37,149 bases of DNA from Helicobacteraceae bacterium (GTDB lineage Bacteria; Campylobacterota; Campylobacteria; Campylobacterales; SZUA-545). The position numbers and the translations under genes were made by a program. This document shows positions 22,160 through 30,307 of the stretch, one piece after another (the first letter of the stretch is position 1; each line of letters begins with the position of its first letter). The stretch spans positions 1 to 37,149 of the forward strand of contig JAISRI010000213.1 in NCBI GenBank assembly GCA_031273735.1. Reading direction: 5' to 3'. The notes below the pieces were generated by a model that worked only from the letters and a program-made list of their open reading frames with translations, was not told the origin of the DNA and ran no database searches.

Positions 22160-22673
22160 AGACAAATCCTTCTGGCGTTTTCTCTAACCTAGCAAAAATC
22201 TGTCCATATTTTTGTTGAATTTGCGACGGCGCGTTAATTGCGAGGATTATTTTGCGAGAAAATAGGTCGATCGAGCCTGAAAACGCGCCAAATTCGCCTT
22301 CGCCGCTTAAAAAAATCTTATGCGGAACAAAAATCGTATGCCGCGCTTCTAAAAAATCTACCCTCGCGGGAACCGCCGCCGCAAGCTCGTTTGAAAGATT
22401 AAACGAAGCGATCGAAAGGCGGTTGTAAAAGATTGTCGTTAAAAAAGAGATATTTTCGTTCTTGGCGGCGTTCATCTTGTCGTATACGATCGAGCCGCCT
22501 TTAAGCGAAAAGAGCCAGCCAAAATCCGACGCCTCTTCGCCGTTAATGACGATATTCAGCGGTTCTAAATAGCGCTCGGCTAAAAAATATAGCTCTCTTT
22601 TAGGCGTGAAAAATACGAGCGCCTCCAAAACGACAATCGCCCAAATCAGACCCGCTACGATCTTTTTTACCAT
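22143..22673 (-). CDS. GspN-like type II secretion protein
   Basis: A 176-residue protein with one N-terminal membrane anchor (residues about 5-23), then a beta-rich domain with 'WLFSLKGGSIVYDKM' and 'GEGEFGAFSGSIDLFSRKIIL', which resemble the bitopic GspN family. It is shorter than the roughly 250-residue classical GspN. The position directly after the gspM-like gene (ATGGTAA overlap at 22667-22673) supports the assignment. A distant relative of another platform protein is possible. Confidence 0.6.
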   Translation of the reverse strand: MVKKIVAGLIWAIVVLEALVFFTPKRELYFLAERYLEPLNIVINGEEASDFGWLFSLKGGSIVYDKMNAAKNENISFLTTIFYNRLSIASFNLSNELAAAVPARVDFLEARHTIFVPHKIFLSGEGEFGAFSGSIDLFSRKIILAINAPSQIQQKYGQIFARLEKTPEGFVYAYDY

Positions 22674-23071
22674 ACGATTTCCAAGCTAACGTCGGCGGAT
22701 TGATCCCCTTTGCGCTCCGCCGAAAAGCTCTTTAAAGGAATTGGCGATTCTAACAGCGTCCGCGTCAAACGGCTTAGCGCCGTCGCGTCGAGGTTTCTAT
22801 ACTCCGCTTTGATCCCCTGCGCGTTCTGTTGAGCGTTTCCGCGCTGTTTTAACGCTTCGTCGTTAAATAGCGTTTGCGCCTTTGACTTTACCGCTTGAGA
22901 GCTCTCCCACTCCGATCGGAGTCTGACGATTCGTTCCGCCGTTTGCGCGATTTTTTGGTTTTCCAGCCTCGCTTCGATCAGCGCGTTTTTCGCGGCGACG
23001 CGCCAAAGCAATAAAATAAATAGCGCCGCGCAAAGCGCCGTCAAAATGTGCCAGAGCTTAACTCTTACCAT
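22667..23071 (-). CDS. GspM-like type II secretion protein
   Basis: A 134-residue protein with one membrane anchor (about residues 8-27), a long helical segment (residues 30-85), and a small C-terminal alpha/beta domain ('LTRTLLESPIPLKSFSAERKGDQSADVSLEIVW'). This is the plan of GspM/PilO proteins, which dimerise with GspL/PilN. The ATG overlaps the gspL stop (ATGGTAA). The frame extends to a TTG five codons upstream, which is less likely. Confidence 0.65.
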   Translation of the reverse strand: MVRVKLWHILTALCAALFILLLWRVAAKNALIEARLENQKIAQTAERIVRLRSEWESSQAVKSKAQTLFNDEALKQRGNAQQNAQGIKAEYRNLDATALSRLTRTLLESPIPLKSFSAERKGDQSADVSLEIVW

Positions 23072-24813
23072 TTGATCGCCGCCCAAACGATATTATCTTG
23101 AATCCGCGCCTCCGCGTCTGGCAACGCGCTTTTTAGGCGATCGATAATCGCTTGAGCGCCGTTTTCTTCCAATGGAGCGAAACGCGCCGCAATAGTCCGC
23201 CCTTCAAAATCCAGCTTTTCCAGCCTTGCGCTTTGCGAAAGCGAAAACAGTTTAGCCAGGGTTTCTCTAAGCCCTCGTTGCGCGGCGGCGATCTGATTTA
23301 ATCTGCGCTCTATGCTCTCTAACTGCATCTGCGTCGCGGGCAGTTTAGAGCGTTCCAAGATCGCTACGCGTTCGCTATTAAGGGCGTTCGCGGCGCTTGT
23401 CATTCTGAAAATATCGATCGCGATCGAACCTATCAAAAGCAGTAGAAACGAAGCCGCCGCCCAAAAACGTTTTTGCGGTATATCGCCCGTTTCTTCCGAT
23501 CGCGAAAGAGCGAAACTCGGCGCGCTCAAAGCGCGGGGCGTTTCGTCGAATCGCTTCGCGTTCGCGGCGAATTTTATCGGCAACGTTACCCAAGCGCCCT
23601 CGATAAAACTAAGCGCAAAATTATTTGAAAGCTCGATTGGCGAGTCGATCGCATCGAGTGCGCTTTGGGCGAAATAGACCCGCGAAATCTGCAAGAGATC
23701 AAGCCCCTGTTCATTTAACCTCCGCGCTATGTCGCTTGGATCGCAGGCGATAAATCCCCAGCCGTTTTCCTCGCGAAAAGCAAAATAGCGATAGTCGCCT
23801 TCGGGAATCCAACCAAAAAAGATCGACGCGGCGAAACGCTTGGCGGCGCGACGGCTCTTAAAGGGCGCGTCGGAGCGTTTATACCAGTAGTAGGCGGGCG
23901 AAAGCACGACGCTAATTTTGCTCTGCGCGCTGAAAAATCGCAGATCGGGATGCGCCAAAATAAGCGGGGTTTTGGCGCGATCAAATAGCGATTTCGCGCC
24001 TTTCAAAAGCGTCTCTTTTGAAAACGTTACGCGCTCTCGCGGCGCGGTTAGCGGCATAGATCGCTTTTTGGGCGTTTTTTCTTTTTCTAGCGGCGGCGTT
24101 TTTTCTTTCGCCGCTTGTTTAACGAAGGTAAAAGGCAGCGATCCAACAATCAAGATCGCGGCGCCCGCGCCGAAAAATATAGCGCACAGAGCGCGATCGG
24201 AGATAAAAACAAGCCCCGCGAAAAACGCGCCGCAAGCCGCGCCAAGAGCGATCGGGATAAGTTTGCGCTCCTGCGAAAACGCCTTAGCCAAAAATAGAAT
24301 CCACGAAAGCGCGTAGATCGCCGCCGCGCCTTTTGGAACGCCCAAAACGGCGTCGCCAAAGCCGTATTCAAGCGTAGCCGCCGCGCCGATCGCGTAGGGG
24401 CTGACGCTTAATAAGACGATCAAAAACAGCGCGATCGCCGCGCACAAAAGCCGCAAAATCCCCTCGGCAGACCAGATCGGACGTTCGCTAAAAAACGCCA
24501 TTCCAAGATTTACGATCGGAAGCAGGTGCCAGCCGAGCGCTTTAACGCACTCTAAAGAGGCGTTTTCCATTCGCCCGCCGACGATCAGCCAAAAGAGCGC
24601 GATCGCGAAAAACGCGGCGCAGGCGATCGACGATTTCTGCAAAACCGCCCCAAAAATGATCGCAATCGCAAGGGCGATCGCCGCGCAGAAGACCGCCAAA
24701 TCGGGCGCGATTGGAGTTACGCCGATTGTGTGAGAGTAGGCGAGCGTCGCGCTTAAAACGACGATCAAAAGCGGAGGTATAAACGATATAAAGATATGCT
24801 TTAGCGCGCTCAA
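23065..24813 (-). CDS. GspL-like platform protein fused to a polytopic membrane domain
   Basis: A 582-residue protein, first of the secretion operon. Residues about 5-232 hold about eight membrane helices; the stretch 'GWHLLPIVNLGMAFFSERPIWSAEGILRLL' recalls membrane domains placed before GGDEF regions in other bacteria. Residues 235-445 are soluble, with a divergent GspL/PilM-like fold inferred from position. Another span (451-468), a coiled coil (470-525) and a ferredoxin-like end (about 528-582, 'FEGRTIAARFAPLEENGAQAIIDRLKSALPDA') match GspL/PilN. Ordinary GspL has no N-terminal polytopic part. TTG start at 24811-24813 preceded by AAGGA. Role: inner-membrane platform, possibly with extra sensing. 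Confidence 0.65.
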   Translation of the reverse strand: MSALKHIFISFIPPLLIVVLSATLAYSHTIGVTPIAPDLAVFCAAIALAIAIIFGAVLQKSSIACAAFFAIALFWLIVGGRMENASLECVKALGWHLLPIVNLGMAFFSERPIWSAEGILRLLCAAIALFLIVLLSVSPYAIGAAATLEYGFGDAVLGVPKGAAAIYALSWILFLAKAFSQERKLIPIALGAACGAFFAGLVFISDRALCAIFFGAGAAILIVGSLPFTFVKQAAKEKTPPLEKEKTPKKRSMPLTAPRERVTFSKETLLKGAKSLFDRAKTPLILAHPDLRFFSAQSKISVVLSPAYYWYKRSDAPFKSRRAAKRFAASIFFGWIPEGDYRYFAFREENGWGFIACDPSDIARRLNEQGLDLLQISRVYFAQSALDAIDSPIELSNNFALSFIEGAWVTLPIKFAANAKRFDETPRALSAPSFALSRSEETGDIPQKRFWAAASFLLLLIGSIAIDIFRMTSAANALNSERVAILERSKLPATQMQLESIERRLNQIAAAQRGLRETLAKLFSLSQSARLEKLDFEGRTIAARFAPLEENGAQAIIDRLKSALPDAEARIQDNIVWAAIKW

Positions 24814-24887
24814 CGCAATCCTTGCGAAACGATATAATTAGCTTAGATTTTAGCCAAATGCGCCTCAACGCGTAAGCGCGACGACGC

Positions 24888-24893
24888 TATAAT
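24888..24893 (+). promoter_or_regulatory. -10 box before the first lipoprotein gene
   Basis: TATAAT on the plus strand, 39 bases before the start codon. No clear -35. The gspL promoter reads the other way from the same 118-base gap. Confidence 0.45.
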
Positions 24894-24931
24894 GAGGCTA
24901 TTAAGCCGCTTGCGGCAAGAAGGGGGACGTT

Positions 24932-25339
24932 ATGAAGCTTCTACGATTGGCGCTAACGTTTGTATTGGCGCTATTTTCGCTCTCTTGCTCAAAAACGTTT
25001 ATCGTTTTTGACGAGAAAAGCGCCGAAAGCGATCGGGCGCATCTTGTTTTCGAGACGACGATGGGGGGCGGGACGCTCGAGGCGAAAAGTTACAACGGAC
25101 AGAAGGTTTCGTGGGAATCGTCGTTCGCGGGAACCGACGTAGCGATCAAAGCGGGCGAAACGCGATTGATTTTCGACGGTACCGTTTGGCAGGGAGGCAG
25201 AGGGTATTTCGCCAAAGATTTAAGCATTGATTATAACTTTGAGAAAGGCAAAACCTACTACATATTCTTCGATCTCGTAGGTTTCAAATTTGAATATTAC
25301 ATAACGGACGAAAACAAAAACAGGCTCCGCTCTTGGTAA
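24932..25339 (+). CDS. Lipoprotein, paralogue 1 (135 residues)
   Basis: The signal peptide ends at the lipobox Leu-Ser-Leu-Ser-Cys19. The mature part begins 'SKTFIVFDEKSAE' and has 'YNGQKVSWESSFAG', 'IKAGETRLIFDG' and 'YNFEKGKTYYIFFDL', a beta-sandwich-like pattern. The gene at 25471 shares all of these blocks. AAGGGGG lies five bases before the ATG. I do not recognise a family; a structural or binding lipoprotein of the envelope is likely. Confidence 0.72.
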   Translation: MKLLRLALTFVLALFSLSCSKTFIVFDEKSAESDRAHLVFETTMGGGTLEAKSYNGQKVSWESSFAGTDVAIKAGETRLIFDGTVWQGGRGYFAKDLSIDYNFEKGKTYYIFFDLVGFKFEYYITDENKNRLRSW

Positions 25340-25470
25340 GCGCCGCTTAGATGACGCTTAGCAAAATGCGAAGGCAAGACATAAATCCTGTTGCGGCGGT
25401 TTTGTTCATTTTTAAGGCGAAATTTGATAGGATTGCAAGTTTAACGCCTAAATCGCAAAGGTAGAACGCT

Positions 25471-25923
25471 ATGAAAAAAACGCTTTGGTTTTTTATCCCT
25501 ATCGTTACTTTTTTTATGCTCTCATGCTCAAAAACTTATATCGTTTTTGACCAAGACGTATCGGAAGAGCAGACGGCAAAAGTTATTCTTGTAGATACGC
25601 TATCGGGCGGTTGGCTCACAGTTACCGATTACAATGGTAAAGAGGTTTCGTGGAGTTCGACGCTCGAAGGAAGCGGCGCGTCTATCAAAGCGGGAAAGAC
25701 TATGCTCGTATTAAAAATCGGAGATCCGAGCAATCCCGATTTGTATTCTCCAGATTCGTATTCCATAGAGAATCTAGGGCTTAATTACGAGTATGAGAAA
25801 GGCAAATTATATTTCATTGTTTTCAGCGTAACCGATAAGGTGGCAAGAATCTCGGTTCAGAATGAAAAAAGAGAAGAGCTCGAAAGTTTTTCGTGGGGAG
25901 CCGGTTCATTCCGTCGAAAATAA
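25471..25923 (+). CDS. Lipoprotein, paralogue 2 (150 residues)
   Basis: The signal peptide ends Phe-Met-Leu-Ser-Cys19. Shared blocks with the gene at 24932 are 'SKTYIVFDQ', 'YNGKEVSWSSTLEG', 'IKAGKTMLVLK' and 'YEYEKGKLYFIVFSV'. It is longer in the middle loop (residues 90-105) and the C-terminus. It lies 131 bases behind paralogue 1, so this is a tandem duplication that has diverged substantially. AAAGG is nine bases from the ATG. Function unknown. Confidence 0.72.
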   Translation: MKKTLWFFIPIVTFFMLSCSKTYIVFDQDVSEEQTAKVILVDTLSGGWLTVTDYNGKEVSWSSTLEGSGASIKAGKTMLVLKIGDPSNPDLYSPDSYSIENLGLNYEYEKGKLYFIVFSVTDKVARISVQNEKREELESFSWGAGSFRRK

Positions 25924-25938
25924 GATCGCAAACCTCTT

Positions 25939-25975
25939 GTTAAAAACGGATCGAACAAAACGAGAACAAATAATC
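25939..25975 (+). repeat. Direct repeat, left copy (matches 27235-27270)
   Basis: GTTAAAAACGGATCGAACAA and the following AACGAGAACAAATAATC match the end of the permease gene except for one inserted G and one substitution. Confidence 0.85.
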
Positions 25976-26128
25976 TATCGCATTTACGCGCCGCCGACGG
26001 CAATCATATTTTCTGCGAGGCGGCGCGAAGAATAAGGTTTCTGGAGCGCTAAGAGCGATACTTTTGGATCAGCGGATTTTGAAAACCGTCTTTGACAATG
26101 CAAGACCGCCGTATTGCGGCATAGAGCG

Positions 26129-26134
26129 TATAAT
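26129..26134 (+). promoter_or_regulatory. Putative -10 box of the permease gene
   Basis: TATAAT on the plus strand, about 85 bases before the start codon. No -35 at normal spacing. A small GCCG-TATT-GCGGC stem lies just upstream. Confidence 0.4.
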
Positions 26135-26218
26135 CGCGCTTTTTTGCCTTATAAAGAATCGGGCTGGAATAATACCGATAGCGCGCGAGGAGCCGCAAGC
26201 TAAGTTTGGGAAATTTTG

Positions 26219-27268
26219 ATGAATAGTAATCGATTTTTTTTGTTATGCGTATTGTTGATAACGTTATATTTAATGTTCCGACTATATCTGCCGTTTTTAG
26301 TAGATATTACGATCGCTTCGTTGCTTGCTATCGCTATGTCTAGCGTGAATCTTTATATCAAAAAAATCGTTAAGTATTCGTTTTTTTCCTCTATACTGAC
26401 TACAACGATTTTGCTCTTGTTGTTTTTCGCTCCAATTAGCTATGTCGTAACGACGGCGACAAACCTAATTCACTTTGACGCGAATCCAATAGAAAAAATC
26501 GTTCAATATATCTCCGCGATCGATCTGTCGCTACCAGAATCGATGGACTTCATAAAACCGAATATTGAAGAGTATTTAGACGAAGCGAAAATCTCATCGG
26601 CTTTTGTGTCTTTTGCGAGAGCTATGGGAGAAAAAAGCGCGGGATTTATAAAAGATATGGCGTTAATAGTTATATTCTTCTTTTTCGCCACCTATTACGG
26701 TAAAAATCTCGCGGTTTATTTTCAGGGCGTTTTGCCTATGAATAAAAAAGAGGCGAGCGATATATTTTTTGAAGTGGCAAACGTTATGAGCGTCGTATTT
26801 TATTCGATCATATTAACGGCTGTATTGGAAGGCATACTCTTTTCTTTTATCGGCGCGGCTTATGGATACGATCCGCTTTTGTTGGGGATTTTATACGGGT
26901 TTGCCTCTTTAGTTCCCGTCGTCGGAGGCGCGCTTATATGGGCGCCTATAGCTTTAATAGAGCTTTCTAACGGCAATACGGTTTCCGCCGTAATTATAGC
27001 GGTTTATTCGTTTATCGGCATTGGATTGGTAGATAACTTTGTTAAACCGATCATTATTAAATACGTTAATCAGCTTTTAGTCAAAACCCCCGTTTATTTT
27101 AACGAGCTTTTGATCTTTTTTTCGATTATTGCTGGGCTTGCCTCGTTCGGTTTTTGGGGTATGATATTAGGTCCAGCGATCACGACGTTTTTCATCTCTT
27201 TATTAAAACTTTATCGATCGATAAAAGAAAGCTCGTTAAAAACGATCGAGCAAAACGAGAACAAATAA
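26219..27268 (+). CDS. AI-2E/PerM-family permease
   Basis: A 349-residue polytopic protein (about eight spans) of the AI-2E transporter family. It has the paired N-terminal helices, a long extracytoplasmic segment (about residues 82-135), and the conserved core 'YGFASLVPVVGGALIWAPIALIEL', 'GIGLVDNFVKPIIIKYV' and 'LILGPAITTFFI'-like end ('GMILGPAITTFFISLLKLYRS'). Members export autoinducer-2 or act as Na+/H+ antiporters, so the substrate is open. The ATG at 26219 is used; a TTG one codon before is possible. The region is AT-rich relative to its surroundings and is bracketed by direct repeats, so it may be acquired. Confidence 0.88.
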   Translation: MNSNRFFLLCVLLITLYLMFRLYLPFLVDITIASLLAIAMSSVNLYIKKIVKYSFFSSILTTTILLLLFFAPISYVVTTATNLIHFDANPIEKIVQYISAIDLSLPESMDFIKPNIEEYLDEAKISSAFVSFARAMGEKSAGFIKDMALIVIFFFFATYYGKNLAVYFQGVLPMNKKEASDIFFEVANVMSVVFYSIILTAVLEGILFSFIGAAYGYDPLLLGILYGFASLVPVVGGALIWAPIALIELSNGNTVSAVIIAVYSFIGIGLVDNFVKPIIIKYVNQLLVKTPVYFNELLIFFSIIAGLASFGFWGMILGPAITTFFISLLKLYRSIKESSLKTIEQNENK

Positions 27269-27270
27269 TC
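27235..27270 (+). repeat. Direct repeat, right copy (end of the permease gene)
   Basis: GTTAAAAACGATCGAGCAAA and the following ACGAGAACAAATAATC cover the last codons and stop of the permease gene. The left copy is 1.3 kb upstream (25939-25975). Confidence 0.85.
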
Positions 27271-27275
27271 CGCCG

Positions 27276-28444
27276 CTAGGCTATCTTAAACGTTTTTGAC
27301 GTTGTTCTTATTTCGTCGCTATTATGGTTTTTTACCTCTTCTAAATAGGAGTATTTATGTTCGCAAAACAATGTTTTATCAAGGCTTGCCAATCTGTCTA
27401 TCGTCGTTTGAATCGCCTTTTTTGATTTATCTACGCCGATCCAATTTCTGCTTAGCTCTTGCGCGGCGGCTAACGTAACGCCCGAACCGCAGAAAAAATC
27501 AAGAACGATACTGTTTTCATTTGAAGAGGCTTTGATAATTGTCTTTAATAGCTCTATATTTTTTTCCGTAGGATAAGTCGGATATTGATAATCTTTAAAC
27601 TCCCATATATCCTGCATTTTCTTTCCTTCTCTTTCGTCCGCGTAAATAATTTTTCTTGGATTGCCGTTTCTCGACCACTCGATAAGCCCGTTTTTGTCTA
27701 GCTCCTCAAGCTCTTTTGGATTGCAACGCCAATGCCTGCCTTTAGGCGGATTAAGCCCTTTGAACTGCGTTGAGGTTGCGCCGTTTTGCGTTTCTCCGGG
27801 CGCGTGTAGCGGTATGGTAGTATATGCCCTTTGTTTTTATCGATCTTCTTAAATAATTTTGTTTTATCGCTATCGCTAAAAGATATTTTCGGATCGTTCC
27901 ATATCGGATTTTTTGATTTGGAATAAAAAAGTATCATATCTTTAATGTTTCCATACGCTTTTCTATCAAAGTTTTTAGGATTGCATTTGATCCTTGTTAT
28001 GTCGTTGCGAAAATTATCGATTCCAAACGCTTCGTCCATAATTATTTTTACGTAATGACCTATTTTATAATCAATATGCAAATAGATAGAGCCTTGTTCG
28101 GATAATAACTCTCTAGCGATAATTAAGCGCTCGCGCAGATACTCTATAAACCGAAAACCTTTTTTATCGTCGATATAAGCAATATCGTCGTTTGCGCTTT
28201 TGCTGATCGTGCTTACCCGATCGCCGCCGATAGTATATTTATTATTTGTGGAAAACGGCGGATCGATATAAATTAAGTCTATTTTATTTTCAAACTGATA
28301 TGTTTTTCGTAACGCCTGTAAAACATACAAATTATCGCCTTCAATAAGCAAATTTTTGGCGTTTATATTACGATTAAATTCGCATTCTGGGGTATTCTCT
28401 AATATCTCAGTTTTAGATTTCTTGCCGCTGTAATACAGTTCCAT
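27276..28444 (-). pseudogene. Beta-class DNA methyltransferase, frameshifted
   Basis: The N-terminal part (ATG 28444) has 'LLIEGDNLYVLQAL' and the catalytic 'IYIDPPFSTNNKY' (Asp-Pro-Pro-Phe, 61-64). The frame breaks near 27826. In another frame it continues with 'TTIPLHAPGETQNGATS', 'GRHWR', 'GLIEWSRNGNPRKIIYADE' and 'DIWEFKDYQYPTYPTEKNIELL', then the SAM motif 'VLDFFCGSGVT', to 27276. Adding one base (for example restoring GGGG where GGG stands) gives an intact 389-residue enzyme. Motif IV before motif I marks the beta class, which methylates adenine N6 or cytosine N4. It follows the restriction enzyme gene by nine bases. Either truly broken or a base-calling error. Confidence 0.85.
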
Positions 28445-28453
28445 AATTATACT

Positions 28454-29235
28454 TCAGATCGAGTATAAAAACTCTCTCAATAATAACGCGCTCAATATAT
28501 TATGATCGGAGTATTTATTCGCAATATCTTTATACATTTTAGTATTGCCTTGATATACAAAACTCCGTCTAATATCGCAACCGTAATCGCTTTAACCGAT
28601 TTGTCGGTTATTGTGCTTATAGCGTCGGCAAATTGCGCGTTTTGATGCCCTCCGAAATCCGTAAAAAACTTTGCCTCGCCAATAACGTATCTCTTATTAA
28701 ATCTTGCGACAAAATCCAATCCTTTATCGCGGGAATAGTTTAAATTGATCGCGCACCAGCGCTTCATATCCGCGTCGGAAGCGTCTAAAACGGCGTTTCT
28801 ATCGGTTTGCTGAAACTCTTCAAGCCCGATCGGTCGTATGCCTAACGCTCCGCTTGAAAGCCAACGCTTAAATAAAGGACCTATTTGCCTATTTGTTTCT
28901 TTCGCTTCCGAACATTTTTCAAATATCTTATCCAAACCCATTTCGTATAATCTGCCGCATAGACGAGAGATTGTATTCGGATTCCGCTCTAGCGCGCCGC
29001 GATCGCGCTTTAGATACGCGACGTAAGAATCTTTGATCGGAAATAGCTTTAATTTGAGAAGCTGCGTTATTAGGTTGATATTATCGCGCCCGTTAAAACA
29101 TTTTTCTATATTTGCCCATCTCTCTTCGTCAATATCGCGTATCCCCTCCGGTATTGTCGGATATATCTTAAAAAGTTCGTCTAAATAATTTCGCTGATTT
29201 GCAAACTCTACGCTTAAGCGCGTCCAATGGTTCAT
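28454..29235 (-). pseudogene. Type II restriction endonuclease, frameshifted near its end
   Basis: The N-terminal 229 codons are intact and contain a PD-(D/E)XK nuclease core: 'KGLDFVARFNKRYVIGEAKFFTDFGGHQNAQFADA' with Asp173, Glu187 and Lys189. The frame breaks near 28548 and would stop at 28492 with an odd tail. Adding one base (GG to GGG) continues in 'NTKMYKDIANKYSDHNILSALLLREFLYSI', the normal end of such enzymes, and stops at 28454. The restored protein is 260 residues. Recognition site unknown. AT-rich compared with the fabH cluster beside it, so likely acquired together with its methylase. It is transcribed first, with the methylase behind it. Confidence 0.78.
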
Positions 29236-29311
29236 AGTTTTTTCTTTTTATTGGCGTTGCGTTTCATTACGCCATTCTAATCAGAAGTTTATAAAAGCGA
29301 AAGCGTCAAAG

Positions 29312-30307
29312 CTATCTAATTCCGCCAAAACGCGCTAGAGCGCTACCCCAAGTCAGTCCGCCGCCAAAAGCGTCGAGTAGCATTAGATCGCCCGTTTTTA
29401 GGCGACCTTCCTCATAAACGTCGTTGATCGCCATAGGAATCGACGCGGCGCTTGTGTTGCCGTAGCGATCGATTGTCAAAACGACCTGATCGTCGCTTAA
29501 ACCGAGAGCTTCGCCGACCGCTTTTATAATACGCAGATTGGCTTGGTGGGGGATAAAATGGACAATTTGCGAGGCTTTAAGATTGTTGCGCGCCAAAATC
29601 TCGATTACGTCGTTCGTCAGAGCGCGAACGGCGAGCTTAAAGGTTTCGTTGCCTTTCATCTGCATATACGGCTTGTGCGGCTTGCCTTCGCGGATCGGAT
29701 TTTTACTGCCGCCCTCTATAAAAAGGTTATCCCAACCCGTCCCGTCGCTAGAGATTTTAACGTCGACAATCGCCCTAGCGGGATCGTCCGTCGCGCCTAT
29801 AACCGCCGCGCCCGCGCCGTCGCCAAAAAGCACGCATACGGAGCGATCGGAGTAGTCCATAAAGCGGCTGGAGGCTTCCGCGCCGACGATTAAAACGTTG
29901 CTTGCCATACCCGATTCAACGTAGGCTTTAGCGGACGAGAGCGCGTAGATAAAACCGCTACAAGCCGCCAAAACGTCGAAAGCGGGGATATTTTTCATAC
30001 CCAATTTGCCCGCTAAAACCGCCGCCGTAGATGGCATAAAGAGAAAATCGCCGGAGAGCGTCGCTACGATAAGCATATCTATATCGCTCGCGTTCAGTCC
30101 CGCGCGTTCGATCGCCTTTTTTGCAGCGACGAAGCCCAAATCGCTTGCCGCTTCGTCCTCCGCCGCTATACGCCGCTCTTTTATTCCCGTTCGTTTGACG
30201 ATCCACTCTTCGCTAGTATCGACAATCTTTTCAAGATCGGCGTTGGTCAGTCGCTTTTGCGGCGAATACGCGCCGATCGATAGCATCGAGGCGTATATTT
30301 TGCTCAA
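29312..30307 (-). CDS. fabH: Beta-ketoacyl-ACP synthase III
   Basis: FabH joins acetyl-CoA and malonyl-ACP to start fatty acid synthesis. The catalytic triad is Cys116 ('LAACSGF'), His254 ('FIPHQAN') and Asn284 ('RYGNTSAAS'). The 331-residue length is normal. The TTG at 30305-30307 overlaps the plsX stop (TTGA), and the sequence from it aligns with other FabH N-termini; the ATG at residue 8 would cut into the first strand. It ends the cluster fdx-ndk-DUF177-rpmF-plsX-fabH. Confidence 0.96.
   Translation of the reverse strand: MSKIYASMLSIGAYSPQKRLTNADLEKIVDTSEEWIVKRTGIKERRIAAEDEAASDLGFVAAKKAIERAGLNASDIDMLIVATLSGDFLFMPSTAAVLAGKLGMKNIPAFDVLAACSGFIYALSSAKAYVESGMASNVLIVGAEASSRFMDYSDRSVCVLFGDGAGAAVIGATDDPARAIVDVKISSDGTGWDNLFIEGGSKNPIREGKPHKPYMQMKGNETFKLAVRALTNDVIEILARNNLKASQIVHFIPHQANLRIIKAVGEALGLSDDQVVLTIDRYGNTSAASIPMAINDVYEEGRLKTGDLMLLDAFGGGLTWGSALARFGGIR

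Larger units (their letters stand above)
25924..26218. other. Intergenic region before the AI-2E-family permease
   Basis: About 295 bases. 25939-25975 is a copy of the 3' end of the downstream permease gene. 25987-26027 can form a 9-bp GC-rich hairpin (CGCGCCGCC...GGCGGCGCG). A TATAAT box lies at 26129-26134 about 85 bases before the start. No gene is seen. Confidence 0.7.
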
